Shown: positions 16,900 through 25,524, numbered from the stretch's first letter. The stretch: 64,000 nucleotides of DNA from Rhodanobacteraceae bacterium (GCA_004299705.1 SCQS01000066.1:79897-143896), one strand, 5' to 3'. Notes: a model not told the origin generated them from the sequence alone. Numbers and translations: made by a program.

Positions 16900-17967
16900 T
16901 CACGTGTCAGGTATTCCTGCTTCGTCCACAGTGTCGTAAACGAAGGCCTGCACTTGCGCCGTCGTCGCGGCCATCAGCCACGCATGCTTGCGCTCGGTCG
17001 AGCCGAGCTTGTCGTTGAGCCGACGCATCAGCGCACCGAGCTTGCGATCCTCAAGTCCGGTCCACTGGGCAACGAGGCGACCATTGAGCCGCTCGTGCAC
17101 CTCGCGAAGCATGCGCCGTTCACTCAAGGCCTTATCCAGCTCGCAGGCGAATGCGGGAAACCGGTTCCGCGCGCCGATGACGAACGCCATACGCTCCGTT
17201 TCAACGGCCTCGCTATCGTCGCGGTCGGCCCATGCATGCCGATAATCGGCGGCCGGCGCCTTGCCGGCAGCGAGCCAGTCGAGGAATGCCGAATACGTCT
17301 TGCGCTTGCGATCGCGCGTGCGCGACGTGTGGTTGCGGTTCTCGAGCAGGTACAGCTCCGGCGCGAAAAACCGCGACGACGCCGTGTACGCGAAAATGTC
17401 TTCCATCGTGTCGAACCCGGCGTTGAAGCGGTCCGGGTCGTAGCCGAGGAAGTCGAGTGCGCGCGGCACGTTCGTCGTGACCGTGACCGTGGCAAACGCA
17501 TGGTCGCCGTCGCGCAGCATGTACACAAGCCCGTCCATGCCGTACCGGAAACCCATGCGGTGCGCGATGCGCCCGATCAGGTTCCCGAGGTCGTTCCACG
17601 AGAGGTACGCGAGCTCGAACGCGAAGGTTGCGGCGGGCGCCGAGATCAGGTCGAGCTGGACGCTGCGATCATCGTGGTCGCGGTATTCCACCGAGGTAAC
17701 GTGGCCGTTGCGCCGATGCGCACGAGAACCGAAGTCCTGGCCCGCACGATGCACAAGCATGTCGGGCCCGCCGGCGTGCTGCAGAGCCTCACGCTCGATC
17801 AGAACATCCATGTCGCCGAAGTCTGGCTTGCCGCGATAGGACGGGACGATGGTCGCCCGCCCACCCGGTACCAGCCGGTCGAGCCACGCGATCACGCGAT
17901 CACCCATTTTCGCGTAGGCCGCCGCGTCAATGCGTTGCGTTGCGACTGAAAGGGCCGATCCGCCCAT
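16900..17967 (-). CDS. Nucleotidyltransferase-fold protein
   Basis: 355 residues. Residues about 43-58 read PSYRGKPDFGDMDVLI, a G-D-x-D nucleotidyltransferase signature, and RSVQLDLISAP supplies the third Asp. The rest is helical with many Arg/Lys. Similar stand-alone enzymes occur in phages and plasmids; substrate (nucleic-acid end, small molecule or protein) cannot be told. It has its own module and terminator. GGAG lies 7 nt before the ATG. Confidence 0.65.
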   Translation of the reverse strand: MGGSALSVATQRIDAAAYAKMGDRVIAWLDRLVPGGRATIVPSYRGKPDFGDMDVLIEREALQHAGGPDMLVHRAGQDFGSRAHRRNGHVTSVEYRDHDDRSVQLDLISAPAATFAFELAYLSWNDLGNLIGRIAHRMGFRYGMDGLVYMLRDGDHAFATVTVTTNVPRALDFLGYDPDRFNAGFDTMEDIFAYTASSRFFAPELYLLENRNHTSRTRDRKRKTYSAFLDWLAAGKAPAADYRHAWADRDDSEAVETERMAFVIGARNRFPAFACELDKALSERRMLREVHERLNGRLVAQWTGLEDRKLGALMRRLNDKLGSTERKHAWLMAATTAQVQAFVYDTVDEAGIPDT

Positions 17968-17981
17968 GGGATTCTCCTGTT

Positions 17982-18053
17982 GCCGGCGAGTGCCGGGTTC
18001 ACCGTGCAGGTGGTGTGTTGCTCAGGCACGTGTGTTGCGGAAGATCATTACCA
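17982..18053 (-). promoter_or_regulatory. Shared leader module (gene at 17967)
   Basis: CGCAACA at 18033-18039 with TGG displaced 3 nt further upstream than usual (TAA at the normal place); 32 nt, GAA, stem CCGGC/GCCGG. Confidence 0.65.
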
Positions 18054-18074
18054 GCGCACCGCACGCCGGGCCAC

Positions 18075-18569
18075 ATGGGCACACAACGCAACAGCACGTA
18101 CCAGCTCCGGCCCACCTTCCTCCTGAACCCCGCACAACGCGGGACTTGGGAGACGCACTTGAGCGTACAACAGGACATAGCAACGCTTACCGCACGCTGC
18201 GAATACAACGAAACGGCGAAGGCGGCATTCCACAGGGTCGCCAAGAAATACCTGCGCCGCCTGGCGGCAACGCTGGCGCTGCCGAAAGGCAGTTACTCGA
18301 TCCACTCCAACCAGGGCGGCATCGCCGTGTCGGGCGAGGTCACACTGCACAGCGAGCACCTGCACCTCTGGGTCGAGCAGTCGTGCATTGGTTCGGCCGA
18401 TCGAGTCGTGTGGTACCGCGGCTGTCACGGCCAGAAGGATTACACCGGTATGGTGAACCATGCCGCCGATGCGTCGGAGCTGGTCGATACACCGCGAATG
18501 GCCGATCTCTGCAGAGCGGTTATCGCGCAGGCGGAAGCGACCGACAAGCGACTGGCCTCTGCAGCCTGA
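18075..18569 (+). CDS. Hypothetical protein
   Basis: 164 residues, mixed composition, with HSEHLHLWVEQSCIG and VVWYRGCHGQKDYTGM. No family recognised. The Shine-Dalgarno is weak at ATG 18075. It is divergent from the nucleotidyltransferase gene and is followed by a terminator. Confidence 0.6.
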   Translation: MGTQRNSTYQLRPTFLLNPAQRGTWETHLSVQQDIATLTARCEYNETAKAAFHRVAKKYLRRLAATLALPKGSYSIHSNQGGIAVSGEVTLHSEHLHLWVEQSCIGSADRVVWYRGCHGQKDYTGMVNHAADASELVDTPRMADLCRAVIAQAEATDKRLASAA

Positions 18570-18594
18570 CGCCGGACGCGAGCACGTGAACGAA

Positions 18595-18627
18595 CAAAGC
18601 CCCTGCGATTGCAGGGGCTTTTGCTTT
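18595..18627 (+). terminator. Intrinsic terminator
   Basis: AGCCCCTGCGATTGCAGGGGC followed by TTTTGCTTT. Confidence 0.85.
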
Positions 18628-18682
18628 AGTGGTCGCTGCGCACAAGGCTGCGGCGGCTCGCGCGCTCAGGTCCACCGTTGAG

Positions 18683-21178
18683 TCACACTGAACCCAGCTC
18701 AGCTACGCGTATGCGCACCGGTGGAGAGCCAGCCTCAACCACATACGCCTCGCCAACACCGAGGCTGGCCAGTTCGCTCTCTGGCACCTGGGTCGCCTTT
18801 GCCAAAATCGCCCGCGATCCGACTTCGCCGACCCGAAACACCACTTTGACCGCGGTGTTGCCAATCACGGTGCGGAGCAGGCCATCATCGCACGCCTCGT
18901 ATTGAGCGACGGTGTGATTCGCAAGCACCAGCCGCTCTCCAGCGCTCCGGGCCTGCTCAAGCAGCCGCGGCAAGCTGCGGCCCAAAGCGCCCGGCGGTAG
19001 CTCGGTCAGCACCGCAAGGCCGCGGCCGCGTACCGCGTTCCGTACCTGCGTGGCCACCACGGCCGCGCAGTAATCAGAGAGCGTCAGATTAGCCAGCAAT
19101 GCGTAAGTCTCCGCGCGCCTCATGAACGCCGGGATGGCGATATGCAGCACGCCGTGACCGCCGAGGTGTTCGCGTAGCCGTACCTGCGGCTCGGTCGCCT
19201 GCAGCAGCGGCGCGGCCTCGCTGGTGCGCATGGCGGCCAGGCGGGGGCGGATGCCTCCCACGTCCACAGCCCGGCTCTGCAGCGCGGCGTTCCACAGTTC
19301 GTCCAGGCAGGTCACAGCCAGGCCATCGTCGCCGTGGCCGATGCCGTCCGCTAGGACGGCTGCGGCGCGATCAGCATAGTAGGCCGATCCGGCGTTGTTT
19401 TCAGGGTTTGGCATGAACGCTGCCACGACCCGGCGTGCCAACGCCGCGGCGTCTTCGTCTTCCCTGAGCGGGTTGTAACTGGCGCCGCGCTCAGGGTGTT
19501 GAAAATTGACGTCGCGAAAATCAGTGCCACGACCGGCGCGCCGACAGCATTCACGCAAGTGCTCGGCGGTGTTTTCCGAGAAGGAACTATCACCTGAATC
19601 AAACACCGTGACGCGGTCGCCATGGGCCACCGCAGCGCCTTCCAGGGCGTGCAGAAAGGTGCCGACCCCCGTCCCTGATTCACCGATCACCAGCACGTGG
19701 CCATCGAGGTTCGACCATGGGATGGTGAACGGCTCGCCGGTATCGACCCGCACACCGAGATCGACGGCCGGGGCATGCGAGCGCGAAGCGGACACCATGG
19801 TGATGGCATGGTCGGCTGACGGCGCGTTACCGCGCGGCGCATCGGAAGATCCGATCTCCATTTCCGCACCCGTGAAGTCGCGACGTCGGAGCGCTGCCAG
19901 GACCCTAGAAGTCGGCACCATCACCTCGGCACGCGCAGTACGCCCAATGACCCCACGATTGCCGCAATGCGCGCAACCGTTGGGGCGCGCGGCCGTGTTG
20001 CAGAGTCCGTGGCAGCGGGGGCAAAACGTAGGCACAAGGTCCTGGTAAACAACCGCGCTGACGACGTTCGGCTGGGTCAGTTCACCCATGGGGACACCAA
20101 GCGCCTCCAGCCGCTGGAAAGCCGCGAGTGCGCTGACAGCATGGAGCGTCGCGAACACCACATGGCCAGCACGCACGGACTGGAGGGCGAGACGGGCATC
20201 GGTGGGCTCATCCAGCTCCGGCCCCACGATGATGTCGGGATCGCAATGCAACGCACTCATCCAATCGTTCTTCATCGTGGCCTCCGTGACCTCAAGCGAG
20301 GGGTCACGCTGGATCGTCACAACGCGGAGTCCTGGCGAGGCCTTCAAGCGCTCGCGCAGCAGGAGTTGGAGCGTCGTACTCCTGCCGGAACCGGATGCCC
20401 CGCATACCAGCAGCAGGCCGACCGGCTTGGCGGCAGCCGCCCTGACGGCCGCCACCTGCTCAGGGGAGCTTAGGGCGGCTGCGTACTCGGGCAGCTCATC
20501 GACCGTGCGGATCATGGACGTCGACTTGCCGGGCCCGGTGGTACCGGAGAACAGGATCAGCTTGTTCGCTGCCGGTGCCTCGGTCAGCGAAGCTTCGAGT
20601 GGCACACTGGCTCGCTCATCGTCGAACGGCCCCATCATGCCGGCGCCGCGCAATGCGTCGGTCAGCGGAGACTTCCCGCCCACGGCGTATTCCGCAAATT
20701 CGTCCACCACAATCGGCGTCCCGCCAGGCTTGGCGACCACCTTGATATACGTACATTCCTTCAGCAGTCCGCTCCACCGTGCAGGCGCATCAGCAAGCTC
20801 CGCGGCAAACGACCCAAGCCGCTCCTCGAACGCTCGAGGATCATTCTGGCCAGGGACGAGCTCGACGATTGCACTGGCAACGCGGTCGGGTGTTGCCGCG
20901 ACGAATGGGTTGATGCGGCTGGGCAAGCTCGCAATGGCACTCAGTCTCACAACTGCCTCGCCTCTGGCTTTTGCAGTTTCGTCTGCGAATGGCACCGGCA
21001 ACTTGCCGTCGCGCTCGGCCGCGAGCGCCGCCGAGTAGGGCTTGCCGTACACCGCGCCGGCGAGCACGTTGTTCCAGGTGGAAAGGCTTACCGGGCCTTT
21101 GGCCAGGGGCGCTACGCGCGCGCGCAGCGCGGCGATGATCGCGCGCGCGATGGACGGTTCTTGGTTACGGTTCGACAT
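18683..21178 (-). CDS. Fused GspE/PilT-like and TraD/VirD4-like ATPase with altered P-loops
   Basis: 831 residues from ATG 21178 (GAGGTG upstream). Residues about 150-430 follow the GspE/PilB order: P-loop-like GTTGPGKST at 212-220, GASGSGRST at 260-268, an Asp box (IQRDPSLEV), Walker-B region DPDIIVGPELDE near 313-324, His box VVFATLHA and a C4 zinc motif (Cys 386, 389, 402, 405). From about 490 a second ATPase-like half begins with GESGTGVGT (499-507) and continues with LAVLTELPPGALGRSLPRLL and RLVLANHTVAQYEA, resembling the hexameric TraD/VirD4 coupling ATPases. The GspE-position P-loop has Arg instead of Lys and the C-terminal P-loop has Val. It may be a scaffold or regulatory motor for DNA or pilus transport. 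Confidence 0.7.
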   Translation of the reverse strand: MSNRNQEPSIARAIIAALRARVAPLAKGPVSLSTWNNVLAGAVYGKPYSAALAAERDGKLPVPFADETAKARGEAVVRLSAIASLPSRINPFVAATPDRVASAIVELVPGQNDPRAFEERLGSFAAELADAPARWSGLLKECTYIKVVAKPGGTPIVVDEFAEYAVGGKSPLTDALRGAGMMGPFDDERASVPLEASLTEAPAANKLILFSGTTGPGKSTSMIRTVDELPEYAAALSSPEQVAAVRAAAAKPVGLLLVCGASGSGRSTTLQLLLRERLKASPGLRVVTIQRDPSLEVTEATMKNDWMSALHCDPDIIVGPELDEPTDARLALQSVRAGHVVFATLHAVSALAAFQRLEALGVPMGELTQPNVVSAVVYQDLVPTFCPRCHGLCNTAARPNGCAHCGNRGVIGRTARAEVMVPTSRVLAALRRRDFTGAEMEIGSSDAPRGNAPSADHAITMVSASRSHAPAVDLGVRVDTGEPFTIPWSNLDGHVLVIGESGTGVGTFLHALEGAAVAHGDRVTVFDSGDSSFSENTAEHLRECCRRAGRGTDFRDVNFQHPERGASYNPLREDEDAAALARRVVAAFMPNPENNAGSAYYADRAAAVLADGIGHGDDGLAVTCLDELWNAALQSRAVDVGGIRPRLAAMRTSEAAPLLQATEPQVRLREHLGGHGVLHIAIPAFMRRAETYALLANLTLSDYCAAVVATQVRNAVRGRGLAVLTELPPGALGRSLPRLLEQARSAGERLVLANHTVAQYEACDDGLLRTVIGNTAVKVVFRVGEVGSRAILAKATQVPESELASLGVGEAYVVEAGSPPVRIRVAELGSV

Positions 21179-21333
21179 GACGACACCTCGAGCGTGGGCA
21201 CGCGGTCGATCCGGTTGGATCCGCGTGCGCCCAGCGAGGGTCGACACGAGGGATGAGGTCCTGCAAGCGCTGTCGAGGTCGGATCGAGCCTGCCCCGCGC
21301 CGGGGTCGGTGTTCTGCTAGTGACAAGTATACG
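21179..21333 (-). promoter_or_regulatory. Leader of the fused ATPase gene
   Basis: No shared core is present. A long inverted repeat GCACGCGGATCC...GGATC-GA-CCGCGTGC lies at about 21194-21226, and CGTATACTTG near 21325 could be part of an ordinary promoter. Confidence 0.35.
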
Positions 21334-21390
21334 TCATTTGCCATGCCAATTGATGGGAAACGCCGGAAGCGTATTCGCTAATATCAAGTG

Positions 21391-21426
21391 AAAATGGAAA
21401 CCGGCGCGCCCAAAGGCACGCCGGTT
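21391..21426 (-). terminator. Intrinsic terminator
   Basis: AACCGGCG(CG)...CGCCGGTT stem with flanking A residues on the plus strand; ends the gene at 21434. Confidence 0.75.
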
Positions 21427-21433
21427 GATTGGT

Positions 21434-21772
21434 TCAGTGCTTGGCATCGGATGCCAGCATGGGCAGCGTCCGCAGACGCTGGTACAGGAAGCCGTACAGG
21501 TATTCGGTGGGCACACGCTCGATGGCCTCGGCGCAAATCGGGCGTGCATCGGGCGGCGCTTCGTCGCCGCGCACCATGGCAATGACTTCGGAATCGGCCT
21601 CGCCAGGCTTGGTGAAATAGGCGTAAACGGGCTCGTTGGGATGCTCATGCATCTTCGCGAGGATCCGTTCGGCACCGGCCGTGGCGGCCTTGTCGACGCG
21701 GGCATGGATGTCGTACATGAAAGCACTGGCATCCTCGGCACCGCGGCGGTAGTCGGGGCTCTTGTCGCTCAT
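21434..21772 (-). CDS. Small hypothetical protein behind a mini-ORF
   Basis: 112 residues from ATG 21772. Its ATG overlaps the TGA of a 15-codon reading frame (METSTAGARR...) that begins about 20 nt after the module hairpin, where other units have their start codon. A longer in-frame reading from 21829 is possible but lacks a Shine-Dalgarno. Helical, acidic, unknown. Confidence 0.6.
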   Translation of the reverse strand: MSDKSPDYRRGAEDASAFMYDIHARVDKAATAGAERILAKMHEHPNEPVYAYFTKPGEADSEVIAMVRGDEAPPDARPICAEAIERVPTEYLYGFLYQRLRTLPMLASDAKH

Positions 21773-21833
21773 GTGCAAGCCATCAAGCGTCGTGCGCCGG
21801 CGGTGGATGTTTCCATTGAAAAGCTCCATTGAA

Positions 21834-21902
21834 CGGGCGGGATGCCCGAGTTCAATCGCAAGGATGCGGCGAGGCCGGCAAAGGTGTTGCGGGCGATGCC
21901 CA
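21834..21902 (-). promoter_or_regulatory. Shared leader module (gene at 21772)
   Basis: Core TGG-GCATCGCC-CGCAACA at 21885-21902; 31 nt; GAA and stem CGGGC/GCCCG. Confidence 0.75.
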
Positions 21903-21953
21903 CGATGACGTCGGCGTAACCGGAACGTTGCGCGCCAAGGCGCGCGTCACCGG

Positions 21954-22406
21954 TTACTGCACGCGCACCGGCGCATCCAGGCGCAGGGTCTTCTGGTACA
22001 CCGAGAGTGCGTCGCGCAGGCGCTGGTAGGCGTGCGAGTATGGCGCGATGGAGAAGCCAAGCGCGCGGGTCGCGTCGACACCACGGGACAGCGCGATCTC
22101 GAGGTGGTGGGAGATCGTCTCGCGGACGGCTTGGTCGAACTCGTCGTCGCCGAAGATGCACCAGCGGCACCACGCTGCCGGCTCGATGTACGAGCCAGCA
22201 AGGATCACCCAGCGGCAGTGGGCGCACGCATCGGCGAAGCTGACGCCGGCCGGCTCGGGCGATTCTTCGGTCGTGTTGGACTCGATCTTGGCAACCAAGT
22301 CGAGCATCTCGGGCGTTGCGCCAACCTTCGTGTCGATGGCGCACAGCATGCACGTCGCCCCCGCGGACTCGGCAGGTTCGTCGCCAGAATGTGACGTACT
22401 GACCAT
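21954..22406 (-). CDS. Cys-rich zinc-binding protein
   Basis: 150 residues from ATG 22406. Three C-x2-C pairs are visible: CMLC near residue 20, CAHC near 63 and CRWC near 81, enough for one or two zinc sites; the C-terminal half is helical. Upstream a GAACCCGC...GCGGGT hairpin resembles the module hairpin, but no CGCAACA core is found at 30 nt. Function unknown. Confidence 0.65.
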   Translation of the reverse strand: MVSTSHSGDEPAESAGATCMLCAIDTKVGATPEMLDLVAKIESNTTEESPEPAGVSFADACAHCRWVILAGSYIEPAAWCRWCIFGDDEFDQAVRETISHHLEIALSRGVDATRALGFSIAPYSHAYQRLRDALSVYQKTLRLDAPVRVQ

Positions 22407-22502
22407 ATCGTTAATCCACGGAGGCCAGCAGACGCACACCCGCACGCGACGCGGGTTCGAAAGCGATACCGAAAAACGTTGGAGTCCCCTCCCCTGTTCC
22501 TC

Positions 22503-22847
22503 TCAGCAATCACCACCAAGATCAGCCGCAAGCCAATCAGTGATGTCCTCATCGCGGAGTGCTTCGAGCGGGCGGGCACGCGCCGCCTGGGCCGGATGCG
22601 ATTGTACACAGTCGGGGCACTTCGCGACCCAGACCATGTCTCCGTGGACGCGCTCGGGAACTTCGGCCGTCGCCATTGCGTCACCACACTCGCCGCAAAG
22701 CACCGGACGGCGCTTGGGCTGCGAAGGGAGGCGCGACAGTTCGAGTCGTCGCTTGACCACGGCCGGATGTTCGGGGCCGTGATGGCACGCGCGCAACTCG
22801 GGCGGCGCATTCGAGAGCAGAACAACGTTGGTTAAATCGTATTTCAT
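22503..22847 (-). CDS. Small zinc-ribbon protein
   Basis: 114 residues from ATG 22847 with AAAGGAG upstream. CGECG near residue 50 and CPDC near 78 form a zinc ribbon. The upstream sequence is AT-richer than its surroundings and has no shared module, so it uses a different promoter. Confidence 0.65.
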   Translation of the reverse strand: MKYDLTNVVLLSNAPPELRACHHGPEHPAVVKRRLELSRLPSQPKRRPVLCGECGDAMATAEVPERVHGDMVWVAKCPDCVQSHPAQAARARPLEALRDEDITDWLAADLGGDC

Positions 22848-22902
22848 GTTGTGAGACTCCTTTTGCACAACGTATCACAACAAGGGATACCCGCGTTTTC
22901 CG

Positions 22903-23412
22903 TCAATCGCTTTCCTGCGTAACCGTCTGACGTTCGGGCGGTCCATCGGCAGCGTCAGCACCCGTCTCTGCCGCCGCGGCGGGCGCACCTGGCGCCTTCA
23001 CCGAGAAGTGCTTGGACAGGTCGTCGATGATCTTCTGCGTGCGGGCCTTGGACTCGGCGCTCTCGATGCGCCTCGGCTCTTCCGTGCGATCAGGCGGGCA
23101 CGCCGGTAGCGCCGCGAGGAAGTCGGCCGGTGCCGGCCAACGGCGGCAGGTGCGGCAAAGCGTTTCGAACGCCACTTCGAACCGTGGCGCATCACGCCGC
23201 TCCACCCACACCTTTCCGTTCCCGAGGGTCTGTCCCCACACCGCGGCGGTCAGGCTGATGACGTCGCGCGCCGGGGTACCCTCGAGCGACAGCACCGTGA
23301 GGCGCTGCAGGCCCGCGGCGATCGCGCGGTTAACCCACGCCGGCGGCTGGGAAGAGGGGGAGTTCTTCTGGGCCAGCGTGATCGGGGTGACCGTACGTGT
23401 TTGAGAAGTCAT
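22903..23412 (-). CDS. Replication P-like protein (possible helicase loader partner)
   Basis: 169 residues from ATG 23412 (GGAGAG upstream), overlapping the O-like gene by 83 nt. The central part WGQTLGNGKVWVERRDAP and AFETLCRTCRRWPAPADFL resembles short phage or plasmid replication proteins that accompany an O-like initiator. The tail is Ala-rich. Assignment by context and weak similarity only. Confidence 0.5.
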   Translation of the reverse strand: MTSQTRTVTPITLAQKNSPSSQPPAWVNRAIAAGLQRLTVLSLEGTPARDVISLTAAVWGQTLGNGKVWVERRDAPRFEVAFETLCRTCRRWPAPADFLAALPACPPDRTEEPRRIESAESKARTQKIIDDLSKHFSVKAPGAPAAAAETGADAADGPPERQTVTQESD

Positions 23413-24457
23413 TGAGGCTCTCCAGCGATTGCAGCGTCTTCGAGGGTGGTGCGGCTTCCGGCATCGTGGGTGCATAGCCGGGCGTGGCGCGGGCGCCGAG
23501 GATCCAGTTCTGCCAGGTCCTCGGCCAGTCGAGCTTGCGACCCTTGCCGCCCGGGATGGCGATCCAGTAGTTGCAGAACTTCAGGGTTTCGAGTTTCGGG
23601 TCAACATCGGGGCGGGTCTCTGCGGCCCAGGCGAGCAAGTCGGCGTCAGGCGCCCAATCGTTCGGCAACCGCGAGCCGCGCGGATCGGACGACTTGGCAG
23701 ATGGGGCCGGTGGTGCGGGTGGTGCTGGCGGCGACACATCAGCGCCTTTCGGTGGGCCAGAGGGTGCGGCTTCGGTGCCATTCACGCCCACGCTGGGGCC
23801 TTGAGGATTGGGCGCTGCGCCAGCGGCGCCAAGCTCTGAAAGCTCTTGGCTGGTGTTGTTGTCTGTACGTTCACTGGAACTGCGTGCAGTGGTGCTACGT
23901 AAGGGGGTGGGTTTGCCGCCGCGGGCAGTTCCGCTGCCGGATTGACCGCCGTTGGCCGCACCGCGGGTGGCGCTTCCACGGTTGGCTCCACCGCCGTTGG
24001 AGGTTCCGCCCTTGGTTCCTCCGCCCTTGGCTGCACCGCCTTTGGCTCCACCGCCCCCGGTTCCACCGCCCTTGGAAAAGTCCACCCCGGTGGAACCCTC
24101 GGGGGAATCCCATCCGGAAGCGGTCGGATCGTCGGTGATAAGGTGCTCCTGGGACATCCTTCCATCGGGACCGCGGGTCTCGGAGCGGCGGTAGTAGCCG
24201 ACGGTTTCAAGCTCCTTGCGGATACTGCGCCAACGGTCTACCGAAACCCCCATGGTTGGAAGCACGTGGCCGTTCAGCCGGATGACCCAGTTGGGCCGGC
24301 GCGCGAGGCCGAGCATGTAGGCGAGCAGGCAGCGCGCCTGCAGGGACAGGCGGCGGTCCTCGAGGATGTGCTCGGGCACCGCGGTCCAGGGGCGCTTGAT
24401 GATGGCGCGTACTTCGCCGCCTTCACGGTTGGTGGCTTCCCGGGCGGCCGCGTTCAC
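23330..24457 (-). CDS. Replication O-like / replisome-organiser protein with Gly-rich linker
   Basis: 375 residues from GTG 24457 with a perfect GGAGGTGA 3-4 nt upstream. An N-terminal winged helix (residues about 20-105: SLQARCLLAYMLGL, GVSVDRWRSIRKELETVGYY) is followed by about 60 residues of Gly-rich triplets (GGGTKGG-type repeats) and a Pro/Ser linker. The C-terminal NDWAPDADLLAWAAE and LDWPRTWQNWILGA are the DnaT/replisome-organiser ending seen in phage O-like proteins. Probably recruits replication proteins for the element. Confidence 0.65.
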   Translation of the reverse strand: MNAAAREATNREGGEVRAIIKRPWTAVPEHILEDRRLSLQARCLLAYMLGLARRPNWVIRLNGHVLPTMGVSVDRWRSIRKELETVGYYRRSETRGPDGRMSQEHLITDDPTASGWDSPEGSTGVDFSKGGGTGGGGAKGGAAKGGGTKGGTSNGGGANRGSATRGAANGGQSGSGTARGGKPTPLRSTTARSSSERTDNNTSQELSELGAAGAAPNPQGPSVGVNGTEAAPSGPPKGADVSPPAPPAPPAPSAKSSDPRGSRLPNDWAPDADLLAWAAETRPDVDPKLETLKFCNYWIAIPGGKGRKLDWPRTWQNWILGARATPGYAPTMPEAAPPSKTLQSLESLNDFSNTYGHPDHAGPEELPLFPAAGVG

Positions 24458-24639
24458 GGCTCACCTCCGCCTGCGCCGGGCGCGAGCTCGCGGTCGTGGA
24501 CCTGCGTGGGGGCGGCTGCCGATTGGCTGTCCGACCCCGCCCTGCCTGATGTTGGATACATGGAACCTACCCCGCTCGTTACTGGGCGCGCACGCGCACC
24601 CCTTGACGGCGGTCGAGATCCATGTATCCTGTGCTTGCC

Positions 24640-24748
24640 TGTTGCACAGCTCTCGCGGTCTTCAGCGTCGCCAAACGCATTCGGATCGCTACACGAACCT
24701 CGGCCTTATCGTCTGAACCCGCCTCGCCAAAGGCGGGTTTCGTGTTTA
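24640..24748 (+). ncRNA. Possible small RNA divergent from the replication gene
   Basis: TTGACG at about 24603, 16 nt, then TATCCT gives a good plus-strand promoter. About 85 nt later GAACCCGCCTCGCC/GGCGGGTTT with a T-rich tail forms a terminator. The roughly 100-nt transcript has no convincing reading frame with a ribosome site. It could be a replication-control or regulatory RNA; not shown to exist. Confidence 0.35.
24715..24748 (+). terminator. Intrinsic terminator
   Basis: ACCCGCCT-CGCCA-AAGGCGGGT stem with TTTCGTGTTT after it on the plus strand. Confidence 0.7.
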
Positions 24749-24779
24749 TGGGCCAAGCGTTTTTGGCACTCGGGCTAAC

Positions 24780-25127
24780 TCATGAAGCGATCTCCATGGC
24801 CGCGCGCGGCGCGGCACGGTTGAATTCGGTGATGGTGTTGAAGACTTCGATCGCCTTGCGGAACTCCGCGGCGCTCGCGCGTCCGGTCTCGGTCCAGCCT
24901 GCGGCCTCCACGACCGTCGGCTGATAGATGCAGACGGCCTTTCCGGTGCCGGTGGGCAGACAGAACAGGCCGATCTCCGCGAACCTGGGTTCCATGTCGA
25001 CCACCGGCAGCGCCAGCGCGCGACCGAAGACGCGGTTGAAGGCGTCATTCGAGATCACGAGCACGTCGCCGCGACCGGCATCGGTCGAGTCGGAATAGAA
25101 GCAGCCTTGGCGCAGGATTTCGTTCAC
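24780..25127 (-). CDS. mazF: MazF/CcdB-fold toxin
   Basis: 115 residues from GTG 25127. RGDVLVISNDAFNRVFG and ALALPVVDM fit the MazF/PemK beta-barrel core, and the gene follows a MazE-type antitoxin by 12 nt. MazF toxins cleave RNA at short motifs. The usual N-terminal GDI-W signature is shifted, so the exact branch (MazF or CcdB) is uncertain. Confidence 0.72.
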   Translation of the reverse strand: MNEILRQGCFYSDSTDAGRGDVLVISNDAFNRVFGRALALPVVDMEPRFAEIGLFCLPTGTGKAVCIYQPTVVEAAGWTETGRASAAEFRKAIEVFNTITEFNRAAPRAAMEIAS

Positions 25128-25139
25128 GGGAATACCAGC

Positions 25140-25358
25140 TTACACCGTAACCGGTTTACGGGGAAGCACATCGGCCAGGCGCAGGGGCTCCGGGTCGACG
25201 GGTTCCATGACAAGTCGGCCATCGGCGACGCTCATCAGCATCCGCGTGCCTTTGCGGACACGCAGCTTCCGGAGCATGTCCGGTGGGATGACGACGCCAA
25301 GGGAGTTGCCGAACTTCGAAATGCTGCGGACAGGGGGTCTTGTGTTCAGGTTTGCCAT
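25140..25358 (-). CDS. mazE: AbrB/MazE-type antitoxin
   Basis: 72 residues. SISKFGNSLGVVIPPDMLRK is the swapped-hairpin AbrB DNA-binding motif; the C-terminal tail would wrap the toxin. Antitoxin-first order is typical and allows autoregulation. Confidence 0.85.
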   Translation of the reverse strand: MANLNTRPPVRSISKFGNSLGVVIPPDMLRKLRVRKGTRMLMSVADGRLVMEPVDPEPLRLADVLPRKPVTV

Positions 25359-25440
25359 GGGCTGTACGCTCGCGCTGTCCCGATGTACTTATGTTAGCAC
25401 ATCGTAACGTACGCACGTCAACCAGACAGGTTGGGGGCGG
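25359..25440 (-). promoter_or_regulatory. mazEF promoter region
   Basis: Minus strand TTGACG-N16-TGCTAACAT, with interrupted palindromes ACGTACG and GTGCTAAC...GTAC that could be bound by the MazE-like protein. Confidence 0.5.
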
Positions 25441-25524
25441 CCAACCTGTCAACCACAAGATCATGTGACGCGACCGAAAGACGCGTCGGTGCCGTGTCGC
25501 GAGAGGACCGGGCGCAGCGCGCCG

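Larger units (their letters stand above)
24458..24779. other. Gene-free divergent region upstream of the O-like gene
   Basis: Two exact inverted copies of the 11-mer TCCATGTATCC lie about 55 nt apart (near 24554-24564 on the minus strand and 24621-24631 on the plus strand), each placed like a -10 region of divergent transcription. A terminator lies at 24715-24748. No protein-coding frame looks convincing. Confidence 0.45.

Noticed and set aside
24622..24924. Plus-strand 100-residue membrane-like protein
   Set aside because: It runs through the terminator hairpin, lacks a ribosome site and is antisense to the MazF-like gene.
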